Shown: positions 6,410 to 13,467 of the stretch, one piece after another
Position numbering within the stretch: position 1 is the stretch's first letter
How the letters are laid out: each line of letters opens with the position of its first letter
Source of the DNA: CBDUVZ01 sp965370805
GTDB lineage: Bacteria > Hydrothermota > Tepidihabitantia > Tepidihabitantales > Tepidihabitantaceae
NCBI GenBank assembly: GCA_965370805.1
Contig: CBDUVZ010000038.1
Coordinates: 1 to 23,290, forward strand
Direction of reading: 5' to 3'
DNA length: 23,290 nt
Notes under the pieces: generated by a model
Told to the model about the DNA's origin: nothing
What the model saw: the letters and a program-made list of their open reading frames with translations, nothing else
Databases searched by the model: none
Program-made: the position numbers and the translations under genes

Positions 6410-7593
6410 CACTCCGCCAGCGCTCGATACTCACTGTCGGTCTCGCCTCACTGGCATCGGCCGTGATATTCTCCGTGTCGCTCCTCTATCTCGTCCGGTC
6501 CACATTGAACGTCAGCGAGAACCCCAGCGTCAGAAAAGGGCTCGAGATTGCGATTGCGGCCGCCGACGACCCGGCCGAACGGGCTGAAGCACTCCAGGCG
6601 TTCCGTGCCTACCACCAGCTCAACGCGGTGCGGGGTCTGATTCACCAGCGCATTCCGATTGCCGGTCTGGCCTTCGGCGTGGTGGTCTTCCTCCTGTCGC
6701 TCGGTATCAGTTCGCTGGTGCTGATGCGCATCACCCGCCCCTTCAAGGAACTGACCACCGCAATCAACCGGGCCGGCACCGGCGACCTGACGGTTCGGGT
6801 GAGCGCGCCTCCACGCAGTGAAGTCGGCGCGGTAGCCGAAGCCTTCAACCGGATGACCGGACGTCTCCGCCGGCTCCAGAACGACCTGCGGCGGACCGAA
6901 CGGCTGGCCGCCTGGCGGGACGTAGCCCGGATACTCGGCCACGAAGTCCGCAACCCGCTCACCCCGATCCGGCTGTCAATCGAGAGACTGCAACTGAAAT
7001 CGCAGCAGCAGAGCCCGGACCTGCCCGAAGTTATCGAAAAGAGTACTGCGACGATTCTTGAGGAGATTGCCACGCTCGACCGTATCGTCCGCGAGTTCTC
7101 CGAGTTCGCCCGACTCCCGGCGCCCAGGCCGAAACCGACCGACATCGAACAACTGATTGCCGGCGTCGTCAACCAGTACGCGATTGCCGTCCCGGACATC
7201 CACTTCACCACCGGGTTGGAAGTGAAACAGTGGACACTCGACCCGAACCTAATACGCCAGGTGCTCACCAATGTCATCAAGAACAGCACCGAAGCCCTGC
7301 GCCAGGTCAAACGGCCGGGTGAGATCACCGTCACTACCACCAGGACGGACCATGGATGCCGGATAACCCTCACTGACAATGGACCGGGCATACCCGACGA
7401 AATCCGGGACAGAGTGATGGAACCCTACTTCACAACCAAGACCAAAGGAACCGGCCTCGGCCTTGCCGTCACCCGCAATATCGTCGCCGAACACCACGGT
7501 ACAATACGCATTGACACCCCGGAACAGGGAATCAGAATAGCGATAGACCTCCCAGAAGGAGACGAAGGTGAAAGCCAGACTACTGGTCATTGA
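6406..7593 (+). CDS. NtrY-like sensor histidine kinase
   Basis: The 395-aa inner-membrane kinase has two transmembrane helices (about 8-30 and 84-107) around a short periplasmic segment. A HAMP domain follows (about 109-160, RITRPFKELTTAI to FNRMTGRLRRL). The dimerisation/phosphoacceptor domain has the NtrY-type H-box WRDVARILGHEVRNPLTPIRLS, with H179 as the likely phosphorylated residue. The ATPase domain shows the N-box NVIKNSTEAL, the G1 box DNGPGIP and the G2 box TKGTGLGLAV. There is no PAS domain, so it is shorter than classical NtrY. The ATG overlaps the upstream stop (ATGA), and the response-regulator gene begins 26 nt before this gene ends. It presumably phosphorylates that regulator. 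Confidence 0.92.
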   Translation: MTLRQRSILTVGLASLASAVIFSVSLLYLVRSTLNVSENPSVRKGLEIAIAAADDPAERAEALQAFRAYHQLNAVRGLIHQRIPIAGLAFGVVVFLLSLGISSLVLMRITRPFKELTTAINRAGTGDLTVRVSAPPRSEVGAVAEAFNRMTGRLRRLQNDLRRTERLAAWRDVARILGHEVRNPLTPIRLSIERLQLKSQQQSPDLPEVIEKSTATILEEIATLDRIVREFSEFARLPAPRPKPTDIEQLIAGVVNQYAIAVPDIHFTTGLEVKQWTLDPNLIRQVLTNVIKNSTEALRQVKRPGEITVTTTRTDHGCRITLTDNGPGIPDEIRDRVMEPYFTTKTKGTGLGLAVTRNIVAEHHGTIRIDTPEQGIRIAIDLPEGDEGESQTTGH

Positions 7594-8932
7594 CGACGAA
7601 GCGAACATCACCGCCACCCTGGCCGAAGTCCTCAGGGACGAAGGCTACGAACCACTGACCGCAGGCTCCGGGCGACCGGGATTGGAACTCATCGATACCG
7701 AATCCCCGGCGCTCATCCTGCTCGACGTGATGCTGCCGGACATGTCAGGCATCGAGGTACTGAAGCAGGTGAAATCGAAGCACCCGGAAATCGAAGTCGT
7801 GATGATCTCCGGCCACGCCTCCATCGACACGGCGGTCGAAGCAACCCGGCTCGGGGCCTACGACTTCCTCGAAAAGCCGCTGTCGCTCAAACGGGTCCTC
7901 GTGACCGTCGCGCGTGCGCTCGAACGCCGCAACCTGGCCATGGACAGAAGCACCCGCCGGACCGCTGAGGAAGAGCGATACCGCATCGTCGGCGATTCCC
8001 CGATGACCGGCAAAGTCCTCGAACAGATCAGGCAGGTCGCACCCACCAGTGCGCGTGTGCTCATCACCGGTGAGACCGGCACGGGAAAGGAACTGGTGGC
8101 CTACTGGCTCCACCACCTGTCCCCGCGACAGAGTTGTCCTTTCATCAAGATCAACTGCGCTGCGATTCCCCGGGAACTGCTGGAAAGCGAGCTGTTCGGC
8201 CATGAGAAAGGAGCGTTCACCGGTGCGCTCGCCCGGAAAGCGGGCAAGTTCGAACTGGCCGACACCGGCTCGGTCCTGCTCGACGAAATCGGCGACATGG
8301 ACCCGCGCCTGCAGGCGAAGCTGCTGCGGGTACTCGAAACCGGGGAGTTCGAGCACGTCGGCTCAAGCAGGATGCTCAAAGCGGACATCCGCATAATCGC
8401 CGCCACCAACCAGAATCTCGCCGACAAGATGAAGGACGGCTCGTTCCGCGAAGACCTGTACCACCGGCTCAATGTGTTCAACATCCACATCCCCGCCCTG
8501 CGCGAACGACCGGAAGACATCCCGGTGCTTGCCTGCCACTTTCTTGACTCCTACTGTCGGGAAAACGGTATCCCGCCCGGGACCTTCACCCCGGATGCCC
8601 TCTCGCACCTCAGCCGGCAGCACTTCCCCGGCAACGTCAGGGAACTCAAGAACGTCGTGGAGCGGGCGGCAATCATCGCCACTGGAAGCGATATCGGCCG
8701 CTCGGCCCTGGTCGTCGCAACCTCCGGCGACGTCACGGCCACAAATGACGATATCTTCGCTCGCACCCGACCTCTGGCTCAGGCCCGCAATGAACTGGAA
8801 AGAGCCTTCCTTGAGGCGCAACTGTCCCGCTTCGGCTGGAATATCACGAAGGCCGCAGCCGAACTCGAAGTGGAAAGAAGCAACCTCTCACGCCGGCTCA
8901 AGCAGCTTGACGTCAGGAAACCGGATGCCTGA
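7568..8932 (+). CDS. NtrX/NtrC-family sigma-54-dependent response regulator
   Basis: The 454-aa protein has the three expected domains. The receiver (1-120) has acidic pocket D9/D10, phosphorylation site D53 in LLDVMLPD, switch S81 and K103 in EKP. The AAA+ domain (about 140-375) has Walker A GETGTGKE (168-175), the sigma-54-contacting GAFTGA loop (215-220) and Walker B LLDEIGD (237-243). The C-terminal Fis-type helix-turn-helix (about 405-450) reads WNITKAAAELEVERSNLSRRLKQL. The GTG at 7568 has AAGGAG six bases upstream and overlaps the kinase gene. When phosphorylated it should activate RNA polymerase-sigma-54 at -24/-12 promoters, and one such promoter lies 180 bp downstream. Confidence 0.94.
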   Translation: MKARLLVIDDEANITATLAEVLRDEGYEPLTAGSGRPGLELIDTESPALILLDVMLPDMSGIEVLKQVKSKHPEIEVVMISGHASIDTAVEATRLGAYDFLEKPLSLKRVLVTVARALERRNLAMDRSTRRTAEEERYRIVGDSPMTGKVLEQIRQVAPTSARVLITGETGTGKELVAYWLHHLSPRQSCPFIKINCAAIPRELLESELFGHEKGAFTGALARKAGKFELADTGSVLLDEIGDMDPRLQAKLLRVLETGEFEHVGSSRMLKADIRIIAATNQNLADKMKDGSFREDLYHRLNVFNIHIPALRERPEDIPVLACHFLDSYCRENGIPPGTFTPDALSHLSRQHFPGNVRELKNVVERAAIIATGSDIGRSALVVATSGDVTATNDDIFARTRPLAQARNELERAFLEAQLSRFGWNITKAAAELEVERSNLSRRLKQLDVRKPDA

Positions 8933-8941
8933 TCGAAACAG

Positions 8942-8959
8942 CGTATCAGTGACGATACG
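8942..8959. promoter_or_regulatory. candidate enhancer (UAS) palindrome
   Basis: CGTATC-agtgac-GATACG is a perfect 6-bp inverted repeat with a 6-bp spacer, beginning 10 nt after the activator gene and about 155 bp before the -24/-12 promoter. That is a usual distance for NtrC-type binding sites. A second smaller repeat, CCGGT-N5-ACCGG, lies at 9022-9036. Binding by the adjacent regulator is inference. Confidence 0.4.
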
Positions 8960-9111
8960 TCGAGTGTCGCATCGGCCACGCTGCCATCGGTCCCAAGAGA
9001 ACGGGCAGGGACATCCGCACTCCGGTACGGCACCGGCTACACCACCTAACCTCTGCAATCCCCGACACCTGCCCGGTCACGCCAGGTCCGGGTGTTCTTC
9101 CCACTCCTGCC

Positions 9112-9127
9112 TGGCACACCTCCTGCA
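9112..9127 (+). promoter_or_regulatory. sigma-54 (-24/-12) promoter
   Basis: TGGCAC at 9112-9117 and CTGCA at 9123-9127 place the invariant GG (9113-9114) exactly 10 bp before GC (9125-9126), as required for RpoN promoters (consensus TGGCAC-N5-TTGCW; one mismatch in the -12 box). Transcription would start near 9138, just before an AGGAGGA ribosome binding site (9144-9150) and the ATG at 9154. It directly follows a GAFTGA-type activator gene. Confidence 0.7.
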
Positions 9128-9153
9128 GCCACAAAGGCATAACAGGAGGACTT

Positions 9154-9930
9154 ATGAAGTACGTGACCACCTTCGCCCTGACCGCGCTCATCGCTGCCCT
9201 GGCCCTGACCCAGGTCAATTGCGACAGCATATTCGAACCGGATACCAAAGCGGTAGCCGACAACGCGCTGAGCATCCTGAAGTCGTTACGAGGCACTACC
9301 GGCAGTTGCTACGAACCGGCAGGCGGCAGTGATGGATTCGGCACTGATGGCATCGATTCGCTCTGGATTGACGAAACCGAAGCCGGCGTGCATACCACCG
9401 GCTGGCTGTTCTACGATGACAACGACACCCCGCTCGACCGGACCGACGACATCGCGTCATTCCGGGGCCAGAAGAACTACCTTGACTGGAATGTGCTGCA
9501 CGATGTCTGGCTCAGTGTCCACGTCTGGGAGGAAGACCGCGCAACCGAGATGGCAGTCAAGAACACGTCGAACGGCGACTCCAGTTACTACGACCTCGCT
9601 GCCGTCAATCGGCCGGGCGGAATCCAGTCCGGACCTGCGTTCTGGACCAACGGTACCCAGTCTGTGGACATGGTCATGGGCATCCACCACAACGAAACCC
9701 CGGACGACTGGAGTGACAACTACTCGTTCCTTGAGTTCTATCTCTCCGACGATCATTCGACCGACAGCAGGTTCCTTGTCCATGCCGACTTCCGACCCGA
9801 CAATTCCGGCTCCGGTGAAATCCGGGAGAACGACATGGCCGGTCTGCTCGTCGCCACTTTCGAATGGGATAACTTCGGTCGCGGGTCCTTGGTCGTCAAC
9901 GGCGACATCTACCCGTTCCGATGGGACTAG
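9154..9930 (+). CDS. exported protein of unknown function, putative sigma-54 target
   Basis: I do not recognise the family. The 258-aa product begins with a signal peptide (MKYVTTFALTALIAALALT), followed by QVNC; the cysteine might be lipidated, but Asn at -1 and Gln at -3 make a poor lipobox. The mature protein is acidic and rich in Asp, Trp, Tyr and Ser, with many DD, DN and DxD patches (FYDDNDTPLDRTDD, about 90-103), suggesting a beta-rich and possibly calcium-binding extracellular domain. It ends at IYPFRWD with no sorting tail. A strong AGGAGGA sits just before the ATG, and a good -24/-12 promoter lies upstream, so nitrogen- or envelope-stress-type control by the neighbouring two-component pair is likely. 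Confidence 0.75.
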   Translation: MKYVTTFALTALIAALALTQVNCDSIFEPDTKAVADNALSILKSLRGTTGSCYEPAGGSDGFGTDGIDSLWIDETEAGVHTTGWLFYDDNDTPLDRTDDIASFRGQKNYLDWNVLHDVWLSVHVWEEDRATEMAVKNTSNGDSSYYDLAAVNRPGGIQSGPAFWTNGTQSVDMVMGIHHNETPDDWSDNYSFLEFYLSDDHSTDSRFLVHADFRPDNSGSGEIRENDMAGLLVATFEWDNFGRGSLVVNGDIYPFRWD

Positions 9931-9940
9931 AACCGAACCT

Positions 9941-9973
9941 GGTGCGGGGCGCCGGCTGAAAGCGCCCCGCACC
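9941..9973 (+). terminator. intercistronic perfect 12-bp hairpin
   Basis: GGTGCGGGGCGC (9941-9952) pairs perfectly with 9962-9973 across a 9-nt loop, between the unknown exported protein and the next gene. No T-tract follows. It may stabilise the upstream mRNA or attenuate read-through rather than terminate; it lies 10 nt after the upstream stop. Confidence 0.6.
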
Positions 9974-9996
9974 TCGGACCACAGGAAAGGAGCAAT

Positions 9997-10470
9997 ATGC
10001 GCAGGCTGATTCTTCCGCTTCTTCTCGTATGCGGGTCAGTACTGGCCCAGACCGCTGAACCGTCCCCACCCGACTCCGGCAAACCGGCAATAGAACAGCC
10101 GAAGTTCCCAGTCCCGGCAACTCGGGATTCGACTGACCTGGTTCCCCTTTTCCGACCCCGGGTAATCATCCACCGCGAGATAATGATACCCAAGGACCCG
10201 TTCCTGGGCGGCACGCTCTCGCTCGTCCTGCCCGGTGCGGGCCAGGCGTACTGCGGCAAGTGGTTCAAAGGTGTGGCTTTCCTCGTCGGCTCCTACCTGA
10301 GCTATGGTTTGTCGAACGGCATCAGGGAAAACGAAGACCTGAAGCCAGAAGCCAGGGATGCCGCTGCGGGGGCCTTCCTGATACTTGGACTGGTTGTCCA
10401 CGGGTGGTCGGTCATCGACGGCGTCAACTCCGCCAACAGCCACAACCGGAGACTCCTGGAATCACCCTGA
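9997..10470 (+). CDS. small membrane protein, DUF5683/TM2-like
   Basis: The 157-aa product has a signal peptide (MRRLILPLLLVCGSVLAQ) and a Pro-rich linker (about 20-50). It then has a LSLVLPGAGQAYCGKWFKGVAF segment (73-94) followed by two hydrophobic stretches (about 92-107 and 124-140), ending in VIDGVNSANSHNRRLLES. The 'PGxGQxYxGxWxKG' pattern with a terminal 'D..nAn..N' resembles DUF5683 and related TM2-like proteins; their function is unknown. AAAGGAG (9986-9992) is well placed before the ATG. The gene lies 66 nt after the sigma-54-linked gene and has no recognisable promoter of its own, so it is probably in the same transcript unless the intervening hairpin terminates it. Confidence 0.72.
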   Translation: MRRLILPLLLVCGSVLAQTAEPSPPDSGKPAIEQPKFPVPATRDSTDLVPLFRPRVIIHREIMIPKDPFLGGTLSLVLPGAGQAYCGKWFKGVAFLVGSYLSYGLSNGIRENEDLKPEARDAAAGAFLILGLVVHGWSVIDGVNSANSHNRRLLESP

Positions 10471-10486
10471 ACGGAAGGAAATAGGT

Positions 10487-10501
10487 GCGGCCAAGGGCCG
10501 C
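10487..10501. terminator. short hairpin between convergent genes
   Basis: GCGGCC-aag-GGCCGC forms a perfect 6-bp stem with a 3-nt loop, extendable across one mismatch, in the 33-bp gap between convergent genes. There is no T-tract on either strand, so termination is uncertain. Confidence 0.4.
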
Positions 10502-10503
10502 TC

Positions 10504-12249
10504 CTACCTCATGAGCATCGGGTTGAGGCTCACCGCCTTCTCAAGCGCCTCGACCGCCAGTTCCTTCTCACCAAGGTCGCGGTAGACAATCCCGATATTG
10601 TTCCATGCCCCGGCATGCTTGGGGTTGGCTTCCACCGCGTGCTGGTATGCCTCCAGCGCCTGCTGTAACTCCCCCCGCTTGTAAAAGGCCTGCCCCATGT
10701 TGTAGTAGGCGCCGGAGAACCTCGGTGCGCGTTCCACCGCCTCCCGGTAGGCCGCTATCGCCTCATCGTACTCATCGAGCTCCAGGTGCAGATTCCCGAG
10801 GTTGTAGTGTGCCTCAACGTAGTCCGGTCTCACCCGAATCGCCTCACGATAGGCACCCAAGGCCCGCTTCTTCTCTCCGCTGCTGCTCAACGCCAGGCCG
10901 AGATTGTTGTAGGCTTCGGCGTACCCGACTCGCTTGGCAATAGCCCGCTTGTAGCACGCAATCGCCTGCGGCCATCGCCGTAGCATCGCGTAAGCATTCC
11001 CCTGCACAACGTGTGCATCGGCCAGATTCGGATTCAGCTTGAGCGCCTTCTCGCAGGCCTCAATTGCCGCGCGGGCCCGCTGCCGACCCAGCAGGCATTC
11101 TCCCAGCACGGCATGAGCCTCGGCACACTCGGGCCACATTCCGAGAACCCATCCGGCCACCCGGACTCCATTCGCATATGACTTGGTCATTGCGTAACCC
11201 CGGGCCAGCCGCAGGTAGCCTTCGATGAAGAGACCGACAAACTTAACCTGCTCTGCCGTGCCGACCGGAGCTTTGCCCTTGCGGTCCATCGGGTCCCAGT
11301 ACTCGAATCGGCCCAAGGAGACGCCGATTGCGGTGTAGAAATGCCCCTTGCGGACAAAATGACGGACCGCAAGACCCAACTTGCTCACGATTATCGAGTC
11401 CAGCACAGCCAACCCGAGGGAATCGCCGACGCCTCCGGGCCGCAGCCCGAGGTGGCCGTCGATGACTTGCGTGAGAAGAAACGGCCGTCCGACCCGACGC
11501 GGACACTCCTGCCAGAGCTGGTCCCTGATCGCCTTCAGAAGCCCCACCCGCTTGGCCGGAGCAAACCTGCCCATACCCACTTCCGCCGCCTGCTCGAGCT
11601 TCGCGGCCACCGGAGCACGACTTGCCAGACGGTCGAACAGATCCTGCAGACGCTTACCGTACTTCACAAGATCGGCACTCGTGCGCACGCCGGCCATCAG
11701 CAGGAACCCATAGCCGAGCGCGGTCGCTCGGCCGAACACCTTCTCGATTGTCCCGAGTCCCCGGATGAACCGTTCGGGGTTACTGGTCATGTAGTGCGGT
11801 TCAAGTTCGGTACACGATGCGGTCTCGGCGAAATGCTCGTGCTCCTGGTCCGACAGAACCCCGATGGCACGCCAGCGAAGAGCCTCCTTCATCCCGGCGT
11901 CCTCGATCACCCGCACTCCGGCTCGGTCGAGCGCAAGCAGCGCCTCGGCGTGCGCCCGGTTGACTTCAAGCTGCCGCTCCAACGAGCCCAGCTTCTCGAA
12001 ATCCTCGGGCCAGTGCCCGGTCCACATCCCCCCGACCCGCTTCAGATCCGGCCGCCAGAAGCGGACAAATGACCGGTGGGTATCGGGCAAGTCGCCGGGA
12101 AAGAACTTCGCCTGCTTCTCGAAATCCACGTCCACCTGCCGCACCGCCAGACCCATCCGCATCTGCAGCGAACCCATCAGCGACCGCCGGGGAAGGAACT
12201 CGACATCTCGGGAAACGGCTGAAAACCGCGGCCGATGGGCCGCGTGCAT
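10504..12249 (-). CDS. TPR protein with degenerate transglutaminase-like N-terminal half
   Basis: The 581-aa protein has no signal peptide. Residues about 255-325 read FLLTQVIDGHLGL, GDSLGLAVLDSIIVSKLGLAVRHF, KGHFYTAIGV and EYWDPMD. This follows the layout of SirB1/Transglut_core2-type domains, with the His (H303) and Asp (D319) of the catalytic triad but Gly/Asp/Ser where the Cys is expected (about 272-277). Residues about 375-578 are six consecutive TPRs, the last four close to consensus (AYNNLGLALSSSGEKKRALGAYREAI). The N-terminal 250 residues are unrecognised. It probably acts as a cytoplasmic binding scaffold. ATG 12249 is the first start after the promoter; no clear Shine-Dalgarno is present, so a start slightly further in (M25) is possible. 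Confidence 0.75.
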   Translation of the reverse strand: MHAAHRPRFSAVSRDVEFLPRRSLMGSLQMRMGLAVRQVDVDFEKQAKFFPGDLPDTHRSFVRFWRPDLKRVGGMWTGHWPEDFEKLGSLERQLEVNRAHAEALLALDRAGVRVIEDAGMKEALRWRAIGVLSDQEHEHFAETASCTELEPHYMTSNPERFIRGLGTIEKVFGRATALGYGFLLMAGVRTSADLVKYGKRLQDLFDRLASRAPVAAKLEQAAEVGMGRFAPAKRVGLLKAIRDQLWQECPRRVGRPFLLTQVIDGHLGLRPGGVGDSLGLAVLDSIIVSKLGLAVRHFVRKGHFYTAIGVSLGRFEYWDPMDRKGKAPVGTAEQVKFVGLFIEGYLRLARGYAMTKSYANGVRVAGWVLGMWPECAEAHAVLGECLLGRQRARAAIEACEKALKLNPNLADAHVVQGNAYAMLRRWPQAIACYKRAIAKRVGYAEAYNNLGLALSSSGEKKRALGAYREAIRVRPDYVEAHYNLGNLHLELDEYDEAIAAYREAVERAPRFSGAYYNMGQAFYKRGELQQALEAYQHAVEANPKHAGAWNNIGIVYRDLGEKELAVEALEKAVSLNPMLMR

Positions 12250-12290
12250 CTGGGGAAACCCGCAACTGGCCGTGCCACAGTAACAGGGAT

Positions 12291-12318
12291 ATTATGACAC
12301 CACCCCCACTGATGTCAA
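12291..12318 (-). promoter_or_regulatory. sigma-70 promoter of the TPR gene
   Basis: On the minus strand, TTGACA (12318-12313), 16 bp, then CATAAT (12296-12291), five of six -10 matches. The start codon is about 35 nt further on, so the mRNA would have a short leader, unlike the leaderless genes. Confidence 0.65.
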
Positions 12319-12343
12319 ACGCCGCTGGCGAGAACAGCCGCAG

Positions 12344-12360
12344 GTCCGGCCGGACGTCCG
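12344..12360. promoter_or_regulatory. overlapping palindromes in divergent promoter region
   Basis: GTCCGGCCGGAC (12344-12355) and CGGACGTCCG (12351-12360) are perfect palindromes sharing five bases, upstream of both divergent promoters (TPR gene and lolA-like gene). They could be an operator, but in GC-rich DNA chance is a serious alternative. The rest of 12250-12464 shows only the two promoters. Confidence 0.25.
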
Positions 12361-12431
12361 CCTGAGAGTGGACGTTCGCGGCGACCGGGACGCGGCAGGA
12401 TTCAATCGCTTCACCTGCTGTCGGTGCCGGC

Positions 12432-12459
12432 TTGACATGTCCGTGCCCTCGGGTATCTT
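12432..12459 (+). promoter_or_regulatory. leaderless promoter of the lolA-like operon
   Basis: TTGACA (12432-12437), a 16-bp spacer and TATCTT (12454-12459) end five bases before the GTG at 12465, so transcription should start on the start codon. The frame is open upstream to 12432, but that extension would overlap the promoter itself. Confidence 0.75.
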
Positions 12460-12464
12460 GCGTC

Positions 12465-13070
12465 GTGGTTTTTCTCTGGTTGTTGCTGCTCGGGTCGGGT
12501 GCGGTCGCGCCCGGCGAGACCGAATTGGTCTGGCAGGCCCTGCGCGGCCGGTATCTCGGGCTCCAGTCCCTTTCCGGCAGCTTTCATGAAACTATCTGCT
12601 CGGAAGCGGAAGGAACCTGCACTTCGTTCGAAGGCTCCTTTGCGGTCAGACTTCCCGGCCACTACCGCATGGAAGTGACCTCGCCCCAGAGCCAGCTCAT
12701 CGTCGGCAGCGACTCGGTGCTCTGGTTCCACTTTCCGGATGAGAACCGGGCCGTAAGCCAGCCGGGAACCAGCGATATCCCGATGCTCGCTTTCCTCGGG
12801 CCGGTGCTCGACACGACAACTACCGCGGTCCGTGACACCAACCACACCGGGACCGAAGTGTACCGAGTCATCACCCCGGAAGAAGAAATGTCTTCTCTCT
12901 TCGACCTTGAGTTGGAACTGGACCAGGCTGACACGCGCATCGCCGCGTTCTCGTTCAACGATGCCTGGGGCAACCACTATCATTTCCGACTCACCGGTCA
13001 GCAGTGGAACCCGAAACTGCCGGACACGATCTTCGAGTTCACCCCGCCCGAAGGCACTGAAGTCGAGTAG
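12465..13070 (+). CDS. LolA-like outer-membrane lipoprotein carrier
   Basis: From GTG 12465 the protein is 201 aa. A short signal peptide (MVFLWLLLLGSGAVAPG) is followed by LQSLSGSFHETICS (about 33-46) and a long beta-rich domain. It ends with FEFTPPEGTEVE, equivalent to the F.F.PPxGxxV close of LolA. LolA-type proteins ferry lipoproteins across the periplasm from the inner membrane to the outer membrane. Two cysteines (about residues 45 and 52) could form a disulfide. A position five bases after a good -10 box fixes the start; upstream in-frame codons lie inside the promoter. The stop is 4 nt before the thioesterase start, making this the first gene of a three-gene operon. Sequence identity to LolA looks low, so the family call is moderate. 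Confidence 0.75.
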   Translation: MVFLWLLLLGSGAVAPGETELVWQALRGRYLGLQSLSGSFHETICSEAEGTCTSFEGSFAVRLPGHYRMEVTSPQSQLIVGSDSVLWFHFPDENRAVSQPGTSDIPMLAFLGPVLDTTTTAVRDTNHTGTEVYRVITPEEEMSSLFDLELELDQADTRIAAFSFNDAWGNHYHFRLTGQQWNPKLPDTIFEFTPPEGTEVE

Positions 13071-13074
13071 CCCG

Positions 13075-13467
13075 GTGCCGAGACTGGAAGACGACGACAC
13101 CTGTTTCGCCTGCGGCAGGAAAAACCCGGACGGCCTGCAACTGGACATCCGCGAGACGCCGGACGGCGTTGAGTTGGACTTCACCCCGGACATCAAGTGG
13201 CAGGGCTGGATCGGCATCGTCCACGGCGGCATCGTATCCACCATCCTCGATGAACTGCTCGCCTGGGCTTGCACCGTCCGGGGCTACGACGCGGTCACCG
13301 GTGAACTGAAAATCAGGTTCCGCCAGCCGATGAAAATCGGGCAGGCGATTCACGGCATCGGCAGGATTACCGAAGAACACGGTCAGCTCCTCCTCGGCGA
13401 GAGCAGGCTCTTCGACGAGTCCGGCAGACTCATCGCCCGGGCAACAGGGAAAATGATGAGGACGTGA
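13075..13467 (+). CDS. PaaI-family hotdog thioesterase
   Basis: The 130-aa protein has the PaaI/YbaW-like hotdog signature: CFACGRKNPDGLQLDI (about 10-25) at the N-terminus, then WQGWIGIVHGGIVSTILDELLAW (about 41-63) covering the catalytic loop and long helix, then the strands GELKIRFRQPMKIGQ. Enzymes of this family cleave acyl-CoA thioesters; the acyl group is not predictable here. GTG 13075 is chosen because it lies 4 nt after the upstream stop and directly precedes the first conserved motif. A longer frame upstream (to 12832) would lie inside the lolA-like gene. The stop overlaps the rimO start (GTGA). Confidence 0.87.
   Translation: MPRLEDDDTCFACGRKNPDGLQLDIRETPDGVELDFTPDIKWQGWIGIVHGGIVSTILDELLAWACTVRGYDAVTGELKIRFRQPMKIGQAIHGIGRITEEHGQLLLGESRLFDESGRLIARATGKMMRT

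Noticed and set aside
12832..13074. Long N-terminal extension of the thioesterase
   Set aside because: It overlaps the lolA-like gene in another frame and is low-complexity; GTG 13075 gives a standard-length PaaI protein with normal operon spacing.
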